Positions 6,973-13,763 of a stretch of DNA of 21,255 bases are shown here, piece after piece (positions within the stretch are counted from its first letter, which is position 1; each line of letters starts with the position of its first letter). Source of the DNA: SFTH01 sp963643985 (GTDB lineage Bacteria; Bacillota; Clostridia; Christensenellales; Aristaeellaceae); contig CAVINP010000029.1 in the NCBI GenBank assembly GCA_963643985.1, positions 1 through 21,255 on the forward strand, in the 5' to 3' direction. The notes beneath the pieces were generated by a model, which saw only the letters and a program-made list of their open reading frames with translations, was not told the DNA's origin and made no database searches. The translations under genes were made by a program, and so were the position numbers.

Positions 6973-8175
6973 ATGAAAAAGCTTTTTGCTGCGGTTCTGA
7001 CTCTGGTTCTCTGCCTGAGCGCGTTTGCGTGCGTCGCAAGTGCGGAAGTGTCCGACGTGAAGCTGGGCGTCATCCTGCTGCACGACGAGGATTCCACCTA
7101 TGACCTGAACTTCATCAACGGTCTTAACGAGGCCATGGAAGCTCTGGGTCTGACCGAGGATCAGGTGATCATCAAGCGCAACATTCCCGAGTCCAACGAG
7201 TGCTACGAAGCCGCGCTGGATCTGGCCGACGAAGGCTGCACCATTATCTTTGCAGACAGCTTCGGCCATGAGACCTATCTGCTGCAGGCGGCAGGCGAGT
7301 GCCCCGATGTTGAATTCTGCCACGCGACCGGCACGATGGCGCACACCGAGGGCCTGTCCAACTTCCACAACGGCTTTGCCGCGATCTACGAGGGCCGCTA
7401 TCTGGCCGGCATCGCAGCAGGCATGAAGCTCAACGAGATGAAGGAAAACGGCCAGCTCAAGGGCGATGTCCCCATGATGGGCTATGTCGGCGCTTTCACC
7501 TATGCTGAGGTTATCTCCGGCTACACCAGCTTCTATCTGGGCGCAAAGTCCGTTTGCCCCGATGTGCAGATGAAGGTGCAGTTCACCGGTTCCTGGTACG
7601 ATGAGAAGGAAGAGAAGAGCGCTGCCGAGGCTCTGATCGCCGCGGGCTGCGACCTGATCTCCCAGCATGCAGACTCCATGGGTGCTCCCACCGCTTGCGA
7701 GAACGCGGGTGTGCCGAACGTCTCCTACAACGGCTCCACGCTTGAGAGCTGCCCCAACACCTTCATCGTGTCCTCCCGCATCAACTGGGCACCCTACTTT
7801 GAGTACATCGTCACCCAGCAGGCCAACGGCGAGGCCATCGACACCGACTGGACCGGCACCATTGCCACCGGCTCTGTCGTGCTGACCGACGTCAACACCA
7901 ACGCGGCTGCCGAGGGCACCGTTGAGGCCATCGAGGCTGCCAAGGCTTCCCTGGAGAACGGCGAGATCCACGTCTTCGACACCGCCAAGGATGACTTCAT
8001 CACCGTGGGCGGCGCAAAGCTTGAGAGCTACATGGCCGACGTTGACACCGACGAAGCCTACACCGCCGACACCGAAGCGGTTTCCGACGGCTACTTCCAT
8101 GAGAGCGAGTACCGTTCCGCACCGTACTTCAACGTTCAGATCGACGGCATCGAGCTGCTCAACAGCATGTTCTGA
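6973..8175 (+). CDS. BMP-family (purine) nucleoside ABC transporter substrate-binding protein
   Basis: A 400-residue exported protein of the BMP/PnrA/Med family (PF02608), which binds nucleosides outside the membrane and delivers them to an ABC permease. ATG 6973 is chosen for its GGAGGGG site and the signal peptide it opens: MKKLF, a hydrophobic stretch to about residue 20, and an ASA|E cleavage site near residue 24. Cys20 (AFAC) is a poor lipobox, so lipid anchoring is uncertain, unlike many Gram-positive members. The mature protein has the family fold: VKLGVILLHDEDSTYDLNF, IFADSFGHETYL, the GRYLAGIAAGM loop, GYVGAFTYAEVISGYTSFYLGA and DLISQHADSMGAP. ATPase and permease genes follow after a 327-base gap full of hairpins. 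Candidate PurR boxes upstream agree with a purine nucleoside substrate. Confidence 0.92.
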   Translation: MKKLFAAVLTLVLCLSAFACVASAEVSDVKLGVILLHDEDSTYDLNFINGLNEAMEALGLTEDQVIIKRNIPESNECYEAALDLADEGCTIIFADSFGHETYLLQAAGECPDVEFCHATGTMAHTEGLSNFHNGFAAIYEGRYLAGIAAGMKLNEMKENGQLKGDVPMMGYVGAFTYAEVISGYTSFYLGAKSVCPDVQMKVQFTGSWYDEKEEKSAAEALIAAGCDLISQHADSMGAPTACENAGVPNVSYNGSTLESCPNTFIVSSRINWAPYFEYIVTQQANGEAIDTDWTGTIATGSVVLTDVNTNAAAEGTVEAIEAAKASLENGEIHVFDTAKDDFITVGGAKLESYMADVDTDEAYTADTEAVSDGYFHESEYRSAPYFNVQIDGIELLNSMF

Positions 8176-8190
8176 GATTTAGACGAAACA

Positions 8191-8226
8191 GACATTCTGC
8201 TCCCCCGCAAAGGGGAGCAGAATGTC
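8191..8226. terminator. Perfect 15-bp hairpin just after the binding-protein gene (attenuator-like)
   Basis: GACATTCTGCTCCCC (8191-8205) and GGGGAGCAGAATGTC (8212-8226) pair perfectly around a 6-base loop. No T-run follows. It probably stabilises or partly ends the binding-protein message, so that this gene is made in excess over the ATPase and permeases. That role is inferred from its position. Confidence 0.6.
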
Positions 8227-8230
8227 ATTA

Positions 8231-8254
8231 GAAGAACAAACTATCGGGTTCTTC
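8231..8254. other. Small perfect hairpin in the transporter operon gap
   Basis: GAAGAAC (8231-8237) pairs with GTTCTTC (8248-8254) around a 10-base loop, directly following the stronger hairpin at 8191-8226. Confidence 0.4.
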
Positions 8255-8276
8255 GCGGAAAGCCGGAGGATTCTTT

Positions 8277-8382
8277 AACCCCTCCACCGCTCACGCGGTC
8301 CCCCTCCCCTTGCAGGGGAGGCAAGGGGAAGGCGCCCCTGCAAGGGGAGCTGCCGAGCGAATGCGAGGCTGAGGGGGGTTGG
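8277..8382 (+). repeat. MITE-like GC-rich interspersed repeat element (contains module B, copy 1)
   Basis: The element is bounded by AACCCCTC on the left and GAGGGGGGTT on the right, a near terminal inverted repeat. Its first 35 bases (8277-8311) match the reverse complement of 21202-21236 with one mismatch. Inside are a small hairpin ACCGC-tcac-GCGGT and a perfect 15-bp stem formed by 8304-8318 and 8335-8349. It has no coding capacity. Similar GC-rich dispersed repeats with such ends are, from general knowledge, common in gut Clostridia; here the repetition itself is seen in the window. Confidence 0.75.
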
Positions 8383-8422
8383 TCTCCTTTTCTCCGGGGA
8401 TCCGTGACGAACCGATTAAGTG

Positions 8423-8477
8423 TGGCAACCTCCGGGAATCGTTCCTGAAAACAAGAAGTGGTTCCCGGAGGATGCCA
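8423..8477. promoter_or_regulatory. 16-bp stem immediately upstream of the ATPase gene
   Basis: TGGCAaCCTCCGGGAA (8423-8438) pairs with TTCCCGGAGGaTGCCA (8462-8477), with a single A-A mismatch and a 23-base loop. It ends 25 bases before the GTG start. It may protect the downstream message after processing or act as an attenuation element; the role is not shown by the sequence. Note that it contains a second GGAGG (8467-8471) buried in the stem. Confidence 0.5.
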
Positions 8478-8502
8478 TATTCAATCTGATCGGAGGCATA
8501 AC

Positions 8503-10206
8503 GTGCAAAAGGAAATCGCACTGAGCATGCGCGGCATCACCAAGACATTTGGCAGCATTGTCGCGAATAAAAACGTCGACCTCGATGTATATCGGGGCGA
8601 AATTTTGGCGGTTTTGGGCGAAAACGGTTGCGGCAAGACGACGCTGATGAACATGCTGGCCGGCATCTATTATCCCGACGAGGGACACATCTATATGAAC
8701 GGCCGGGAGGTTATCATCCGCTCCCCCAAGGATGCCTACGCGCTCAAGATCGGCATGGTGCATCAGCACTTCAAGCTGGTGGATCTCTTCACGGCCTCGG
8801 AAAACATCGTTCTGGGCGTGAAAGAAGCGGGCAAGTACAACCTCAAGGCCGTCAACGAAGAAGTGGCCGCGATCGCAGCGAAGTATGGCTTCAACATCGA
8901 GCCTCAGAAAAAGATATACGACATGTCCGTGTCCGAGAAGCAGACGGTTGAGATCATCAAGACGCTCTACCGCGGCGCGGACATACTGATACTGGACGAG
9001 CCTACGGCAGTGCTCACGCCGCAGGAGATCGACCGCCTGTTCGTGGTGCTGCAGAAAATGAAGGCGGACGGCAAGTCCATCATCATCATCACCCACAAAC
9101 TGCACGAGGTGCTGGCCGTCTCCGACCGCGTGGCGATACTGCGCAAGGGCGAACACGTGGGCACGGTCGATACGAAGGACACCAATGAAAATCAGCTGAC
9201 GGAAATGATGGTCGGCAAGAAGGTCAGCCTGAACATCGAGCGCAAAGAGCCGGTCAACGCCGTGCCGAGGCTGTACATCAAGCATCTGACGTGCAAAAAC
9301 GAAGAGGGCCGCGATGTGGTCAGAGACGTTAGTTTCACGGTCAACGGCGGCGAGATCTTCGGCATCGCGGGCATTGCGGGCAGCGGCCAGAAGGAGCTGC
9401 TCGAGGCCATCACCGGCCTGCAGCCCGTCGAGAGCGGCGAGATCACCTTCATCAATCCCAAGAAGGACAAGCCCGTCACATTCTTCCACAAATCCCTGAA
9501 GCGCGTGCGCGAACTGGCGGAGATGGACAGCTTCCACGATGCAAGCGGCAACTCTGTTTCCTTCAGGGGCAAGACGACGGCCGAGGTGCGCAAAATGGTC
9601 AACGAGGGCGACGTGCTCTTCCGTGAGGACGAGGTGCTCTCCCTGCGCGACAGGACGCCTCAGCAGATCCGTGCGCTGGGCATTCACCTCTCCTTCGTGC
9701 CCGAGGATCGTCTGGGCATGGGTCTTGTCGGCAGCATGGGCATCACCGACAACATGATGCTGCGCAGCTACCGCAAGGGGCATGCGGGTTTCGTAGACCG
9801 CAAGAAGCCGCGTGCACAGGCCGAGGAGATCATACAGGAGCTGGAAGTCGCCACGCCCGGTGTGAACGTGCCCGTGCGCAAGCTCTCCGGCGGCAACATT
9901 CAGAAGGTGCTGGTCGGGCGCGAGATCGCCTTCACCCCCAAGGTGCTCATGGCGGCCTATCCCGTGCGCGGTCTGGACATCAACTCCTCGTATCTGATCT
10001 ATAATCTGCTCAACCATCAAAAGGAAAAGGGCGTGGCCGTCATATTTGTCGGCGAAGATCTGGACGTGCTGCTCGAGCTGTGCGACCGCATCATGGTAAT
10101 CAATTCCGGCGCGGTGACCGGCATACTGGATGCCCGCACGGCGAGCAAGGAAGAGATCGGCCTGCTGATGACCAAGACGGACAAGACGGTAAAGGAGGAA
10201 GCGTGA
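8503..10206 (+). CDS. Nucleoside/simple-sugar ABC transporter ATPase with two ABC domains (RbsA/NupO-like)
   Basis: A 567-residue double ATPase energising the nucleoside permeases encoded next. GTG 8503 is chosen because GGAGG lies six bases upstream. Domain 1 has Walker A GENGCGKTT (39-47), Walker B ILILDEP (161-167) and H-loop His198, but an altered signature SVSEKQ (142-147). Domain 2 has a degenerate Walker A, GIAGSGQKEL (290-299), an intact signature LSGGN (461-465) and a Walker B without its acid (VLMAAYPVRGLD). Thus one composite site is intact (Walker A of domain 1, LSGG of domain 2) and the other is degenerate, as is usual for this subfamily. An extra stretch of about 65 residues (roughly 318-384) lies before GIHLSFVPEDR. 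The stop overlaps the permease start by one base. Confidence 0.93.
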   Translation: MQKEIALSMRGITKTFGSIVANKNVDLDVYRGEILAVLGENGCGKTTLMNMLAGIYYPDEGHIYMNGREVIIRSPKDAYALKIGMVHQHFKLVDLFTASENIVLGVKEAGKYNLKAVNEEVAAIAAKYGFNIEPQKKIYDMSVSEKQTVEIIKTLYRGADILILDEPTAVLTPQEIDRLFVVLQKMKADGKSIIIITHKLHEVLAVSDRVAILRKGEHVGTVDTKDTNENQLTEMMVGKKVSLNIERKEPVNAVPRLYIKHLTCKNEEGRDVVRDVSFTVNGGEIFGIAGIAGSGQKELLEAITGLQPVESGEITFINPKKDKPVTFFHKSLKRVRELAEMDSFHDASGNSVSFRGKTTAEVRKMVNEGDVLFREDEVLSLRDRTPQQIRALGIHLSFVPEDRLGMGLVGSMGITDNMMLRSYRKGHAGFVDRKKPRAQAEEIIQELEVATPGVNVPVRKLSGGNIQKVLVGREIAFTPKVLMAAYPVRGLDINSSYLIYNLLNHQKEKGVAVIFVGEDLDVLLELCDRIMVINSGAVTGILDARTASKEEIGLLMTKTDKTVKEEA

Positions 10207-11336
10207 TGAGCGATAAAAAGAATGCCGCCGTGCACGAGCCGCTGATTCACCTTTCCAAGCGTGCGAACATATCTGCCGCAAAGTCCTGGCTGATCCGCAT
10301 CGTTGCGGTGCTTCTGGGTCTGGTGGTCTGCGGCATCGTGGCGTTTTGCCTCAGCGACAAACTGCGCAGCGGCGAAAAGAGCATACTTGAGTTCTATTCC
10401 AGCTTTCTGTTCAAAAGCTCCTTCGGCACGCCCCGCAAGATGTGGAAGTTCTTCAAGAACATGGCCGTGCTGCAGTGCATCTCCCTGGCGGTGACCCCGG
10501 CCTTCAGGATGCGCTTCTGGAACACCGGCGCGGAGGGTCAGACCCTGATGGGTGTCTGGGGCGCGATCGCCGTGGCGTTCTATCTGGGCGGCAAGGTCTC
10601 CGAATGGCTGCTGCTGGTGCTCATGCTGCTGGCGGCGCTGCTCTGCGGTGCGATCTGGGCGCTGATTCCCGCGATATTCAAGGCCAAGTGGAACACCAAC
10701 GAAACGCTCTTTACGCTGATGATGAACTACGTGGCCACGAACGTCGTCAGCTATTTCCTGGTGATCTGGGTGCCCAGCGGCTCCTCTTCCCTGGGCAAGC
10801 TCAGCTACGGCAAGCTGCCCTCCCCCATTCACGACTATTTCCTGATCATCATGATCGCGCTGCTGATGACAATCGCACTGTTTGTCTACCTCAACTACAG
10901 CAAGCAGGGCTATGAAATCTCCGTCGTGGGCGTGAGCACCCGCACGGCGCAGTACAGCGGCATGAACGTGACGAAGATCGTCATCCGTACGATGATCGTC
11001 AGCGGCCTGCTCTGCGGCCTGACCGGCTACCTGATCGGCGCGGGTCTGGACCAGAGCATCACCACCGAGTCCATCGGCGGACAGGGCTTCACGGCGATCA
11101 TGGTCTCCTGGCTGGCGCACTTCAACCCCCTCGTTATGCTGGTAACCTCGGGTCTGATCACGCTGCTCAATCAGGGCGCGGCGCAGATCTCACAGGACTT
11201 CAATGTCAGCAGCGCCATACCGGACGCCATCGTGGGCATCATACTGTTCTTCATCATCGGCTCGGAATTCTTCATCAACTACAAGGTGAGGCTGCGCCAC
11301 AGTAAGCATAAAGTGATCAAGGAGGGCATCAAATGA
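10206..11336 (+). CDS. Nucleoside ABC transporter permease 1 (BPD_transp_2 family)
   Basis: A 376-residue integral membrane protein of the branched-chain amino acid/ribose/nucleoside permease family (PF02653), NupP/YufP-like. ATG 10206 shares one base with the ATPase stop (TGATG), and an AAGGAGGAA site is just upstream. A polar N-terminal tail of about 27 residues precedes the first membrane segment (28-50). The family motif FWNTGAEGQTLMG lies at 104-116, and several further hydrophobic helices follow, including GLLCGLTGYLIGAG. It ends with a basic tail. It forms the membrane channel together with the second permease; the ATPase binds on the cytoplasmic side. The next gene overlaps by ATGA. 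Confidence 0.93.
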   Translation: MSDKKNAAVHEPLIHLSKRANISAAKSWLIRIVAVLLGLVVCGIVAFCLSDKLRSGEKSILEFYSSFLFKSSFGTPRKMWKFFKNMAVLQCISLAVTPAFRMRFWNTGAEGQTLMGVWGAIAVAFYLGGKVSEWLLLVLMLLAALLCGAIWALIPAIFKAKWNTNETLFTLMMNYVATNVVSYFLVIWVPSGSSSLGKLSYGKLPSPIHDYFLIIMIALLMTIALFVYLNYSKQGYEISVVGVSTRTAQYSGMNVTKIVIRTMIVSGLLCGLTGYLIGAGLDQSITTESIGGQGFTAIMVSWLAHFNPLVMLVTSGLITLLNQGAAQISQDFNVSSAIPDAIVGIILFFIIGSEFFINYKVRLRHSKHKVIKEGIK

Positions 11337-12286
11337 GCGTCTGGCTGAATTTTCTGATTGATTCCCTGGCCTTTGGTGCGACGTTTATGTACGGCTCGAC
11401 GGGCGAGATCATCTCCGAGAAGGCCGGTCAGCTGAATCTGGGCATCCCGGGCGTGATGTGCATGGGCGGCGCGGGCGGCTGTCTGGTGCTGAACCTGATC
11501 GCGCAGTCCGGCATGCCGAGCTTTCTGATCGTGATACTGGGCATACTGGGTTCTCTGGTCACGGGTATGCTGATGGGGCTGATATTCAGTTTCCTGACGG
11601 TGACGCTGCGTGCCAACCAGAACGTGACCGGTCTTGCAATGACCACCTTCGGCGTGGGCGTGATGAAGGTCATCATGGCCGATCTGGACGAAACGGTCTA
11701 TCTGGTCGGCCCCAAGGCGCTCTACCGCTGGCCCTTTGCCGAGCGGACGGACGCGCTGCAGTATCTGGGCGTGATGTTCTTTCTGGCGGTGATCGTGGCG
11801 GTTGTGGCCTCCTACATACTCTTCAAGACCAAGGTCGGCCTGCACCTGCGTGCCGTGGGTGAAAGCCCCGCGACGGCAGATGCGATGGGCGTGAACGTCT
11901 CCCGCTACAAATACGGCGCGACCTGCGTCGGCTGCGGCATCGCAGGTCTGGGCGGCTTCTACTACATCATCGACTACATGGCTTCCACCGAGGCCTACAA
12001 GAGCCTGGAAGGTCTGGGCTGGCTGTCCGTGGCGCTGGTCATATTCGCGCTCTGGCGGCCGCACATGACCATCCTCGGTTCGACGATATTCGGCTTCCTC
12101 TTCAGCTGCTCCAGCTACATTTCCAACCTCAGCTGGATCAACGTGACCATGGCCACCAAGCCGCTGCTGAAGATGCTGCCCTACCTGTTCACGATACTGG
12201 TGCTGATCTTCACCAGCATACGCAAAAAGCGCGAAGATCAGCCGCCCCAGAGTCTGGGCATGGCGTACTTCAGAGAGGATCGCTAA
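11333..12286 (+). CDS. Nucleoside ABC transporter permease 2 (BPD_transp_2 family)
   Basis: A 317-residue permease and partner of the preceding one (NupQ/YufQ-like). The diagnostic segment GEIISEKAGQLNLGIPG at residues 24-40 matches the E-x-x-G-x-L-N-L-G motif of the second permease in nucleoside systems. About eight hydrophobic helices follow, with HLRAVGESPATADAMGV (the cytoplasmic coupling loop to the ATPase) near residue 170. The start overlaps the stop of permease 1 by four bases (ATGA) and has an AAGGAGGG site. Its TAA stop lies inside the A-rich arm of the bidirectional terminator at 12285-12324, which ends the operon. Confidence 0.93.
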   Translation: MSVWLNFLIDSLAFGATFMYGSTGEIISEKAGQLNLGIPGVMCMGGAGGCLVLNLIAQSGMPSFLIVILGILGSLVTGMLMGLIFSFLTVTLRANQNVTGLAMTTFGVGVMKVIMADLDETVYLVGPKALYRWPFAERTDALQYLGVMFFLAVIVAVVASYILFKTKVGLHLRAVGESPATADAMGVNVSRYKYGATCVGCGIAGLGGFYYIIDYMASTEAYKSLEGLGWLSVALVIFALWRPHMTILGSTIFGFLFSCSSYISNLSWINVTMATKPLLKMLPYLFTILVLIFTSIRKKREDQPPQSLGMAYFREDR

Positions 12287-12324
12287 AAATAAAGGAGATG
12301 CCGCGCGGCATCTCCTTTATTTTT
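12285..12324. terminator. Perfect 40-base palindromic bidirectional terminator
   Basis: AAAAATAAAGGAGATGCCGC (12285-12304) is followed directly by its exact complement, GCGGCATCTCCTTTATTTTT. It gives a GC-rich stem with A/T tracts on both sides and serves both converging genes. The stop codons of both neighbours (TAA at 12284-12286 and the complement of 12317-12319) lie in it. Confidence 0.95.
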
Positions 12325-12514
12325 CCTTGTAGTAGAGCATACAGTGACAGTAGCCCTCGAAATTCGGATCCTTGATCTGATCGCGGAACTCCTTGCACAT
12401 GCATTTGTTCTCTTCCGTGCGGGCCAGTCGGCAGGGGCAGTAGCCACCCGTGCGCTTGAGGCCCTCCTTGACGCTGTCGACGATCTCCTGATTCTCATTG
12501 TAGCGGATTTTCAT
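12317..12514 (-). CDS. Small ferredoxin-thioredoxin-reductase catalytic-like cysteine protein
   Basis: A 65-residue protein with six cysteines in CPC (26-28), CMC (38-40) and CHC (57-59) motifs, the arrangement of the catalytic subunit of ferredoxin-thioredoxin reductase (PF02943), which holds a 4Fe-4S cluster next to a redox disulfide. The spacing (9 then 16 residues between motifs) differs from the plant enzyme (16 then 8), and there is only a short N-terminal part. Similar small proteins occur in anaerobic Clostridia. The start at 12514 is taken because AAGGGG lies about 8 bases upstream in the message and a good promoter precedes it; a longer in-frame start at 12550 would overlap the promoter. 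No thioredoxin or FTR variable subunit is nearby, so its redox partner is unknown. Confidence 0.85.
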   Translation of the reverse strand: MKIRYNENQEIVDSVKEGLKRTGGYCPCRLARTEENKCMCKEFRDQIKDPNFEGYCHCMLYYKEK

Positions 12515-12538
12515 GTCTGTCACCCCTTCCCTGTTCCT

Positions 12539-12567
12539 ATAATAAACCAAAATAAAATGCGGGTCAA
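12539..12567 (-). promoter_or_regulatory. Strong promoter of the FTR-like gene
   Basis: On the minus strand TTGACC (12567-12562) and TATTAT (12544-12539) are separated by exactly 17 bases, close to the sigma-70/sigma-A consensus. It also argues for the shorter start at 12514. Confidence 0.8.
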
Positions 12568-12590
12568 GCGAAAACGCAATTCAAGGCGTG

Positions 12591-12596
12591 TATAAT
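12591..12596 (+). promoter_or_regulatory. -10 element for the amidohydrolase gene
   Basis: A perfect TATAAT preceded by GTG. No good -35 is visible at the normal distance. It lies 24 bases before the ATG at 12621 and back to back with the leftward promoter. Confidence 0.6.
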
Positions 12597-12620
12597 AGGG
12601 TCTGTAAGGGAGATGATTTC

Positions 12621-13562
12621 ATGCCGTGCGACTGCCACATTCACATGATACTGGACGGCGTGTTCTATCGCGACGCGATCGATCATCAGAAAAAAGAGCC
12701 GGACGAGGCGCTGATACGATCCCGCCTTCTGAGCTACGCAGCTCACGGCGTGACGTTTCTGCGCGACGGCGGCGATGCCTGGGGCGTGGGATTGCGAGCG
12801 GCGCAGTTGGCGCATGAATACGGCATCGACTACCGCTCCCCCGCGTTTCCGATCTACTGCTGCGGCCACTACGGCGGCTTCATCGGGCGCGGCTTCGAGG
12901 ACATCAAAGGCTACCGAAATCTGATCGCCGAGGCGCGGGCACTGGGCGCGGACTTTATCAAGATCATGATATCCGGGCTTATGGACTTTGACCGCTACGG
13001 CGTGATCACGGGCGAGACATACAGTGCGGAGCTGATTGCCGAGATGATCCGCATCGCGCACGGCGAGGGCTTTGCCGTGATGGCGCACGCCAACGGCGCA
13101 GGGACGCTGCGCATAGCCGCCGAAGCGGGCGTGGATTCCATAGAGCACGGCGCGTATGCCGACGACGCGGCGCTTTCGGCCATGGCGGCGCACAACGTGA
13201 TCTGGACGCCGACGCTGTCCACAATCGGTAACCTGATCGGCTGCGGGCGCTACCGCGACGATGTGCTCTCTCCCCTGCTGGAAACGCAGAGCAAAAGTCT
13301 GCGAAAATATGCGACCATGGGCGGGCTGATCGCCTGCGGCAGCGATGCGGGCGCGTACCTCGTGCCGCACGTGCAGGGCGCGGCGGACGAAGAGCGCTAC
13401 CTTGTGCGGGCGCTGGGCGACGATGCAGGCGTACTGCTGCAGCGCGGCGAGGCAGAGATCAAGCGCAGGTTCAAGAGAAATCAGTACTCGCGCAGCACAA
13501 GCTCCGTGATGCCGGGGTTCATGCCCTGCGTGAGCCTGAGCACGCGCGGATCGTCCGAATAG
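12621..13562 (+). CDS. Metal-dependent amidohydrolase family protein
   Basis: A 313-residue TIM-barrel hydrolase of the amidohydrolase superfamily (imidazolonepropionase/prolidase-like branch). Metal and catalytic positions can be followed in order: His6 and His8 in DCHIHM, Lys114 in FIKIMISG, His156 in VMAHANG, His176 in SIEHGAY and Asp242 in ACGSDAG. At 313 residues it is shorter than most members, which carry an extra beta-sandwich. The N-terminal sandwich strand is missing and the C-terminal strands are reduced to a tail. ATG 12621 has an AGGGAG site and lies shortly after a TATAAT. The last 27 residues are encoded in DNA that overlaps the 3' end of the opposite-strand Smr gene and have no family look, so the natural end may originally have been earlier. 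The substrate is unknown. Confidence 0.85.
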   Translation: MPCDCHIHMILDGVFYRDAIDHQKKEPDEALIRSRLLSYAAHGVTFLRDGGDAWGVGLRAAQLAHEYGIDYRSPAFPIYCCGHYGGFIGRGFEDIKGYRNLIAEARALGADFIKIMISGLMDFDRYGVITGETYSAELIAEMIRIAHGEGFAVMAHANGAGTLRIAAEAGVDSIEHGAYADDAALSAMAAHNVIWTPTLSTIGNLIGCGRYRDDVLSPLLETQSKSLRKYATMGGLIACGSDAGAYLVPHVQGAADEERYLVRALGDDAGVLLQRGEAEIKRRFKRNQYSRSTSSVMPGFMPCVSLSTRGSSE

Positions 13563-13729
13563 GTATCCCAAATGAAGTCGCGCAGAGCCGTGCCGAGATT
13601 GTGGCCGTGAATCAGGCGTATGCGATAGGCCGTGCGGCTGTGGCGGCGCAGCGCGGCATCGATCGCCACGCGGGCCTGATAGCTGTTTTTGCCGTGCAGG
13701 TCTATTTCGATGATAGCGGCTTGAGGCAT
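13481..13729 (-). CDS. Small Smr-domain protein
   Basis: An 82-residue protein made almost entirely of a Smr (small MutS-related) domain. It has the DLHG motif at residues 10-13 and the HGHNLG motif (family HGxG) at 41-46, plus the amphipathic helix NSYQARVAIDAALRR and the terminal strand PGITELVLREY. Such domains, as in MutS2 and stand-alone Smr proteins, act as nucleases or RNA/DNA-binding units, including on collided ribosomes in MutS2. It is transcribed leftward; its 3' end overlaps the amidohydrolase gene by 82 bases and its start lies 34 bases from the dus start. Its promoter must therefore lie within the head of dus. A role with its neighbours is not evident. Confidence 0.85.
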   Translation of the reverse strand: MPQAAIIEIDLHGKNSYQARVAIDAALRRHSRTAYRIRLIHGHNLGTALRDFIWDTYSDDPRVLRLTQGMNPGITELVLREY

Positions 13730-13763
13730 GCGATTTGAACCTCACTTTCGGGAGTGTGATTAT

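Noticed and set aside
8416..10281. Long open frame on the minus strand antisense to the ATPase gene, about 620 codons
   Set aside because: It mirrors the codon periodicity of the clear ATPase gene, has low-complexity His/Ala/Arg-rich composition, no ribosome site and no family motifs.
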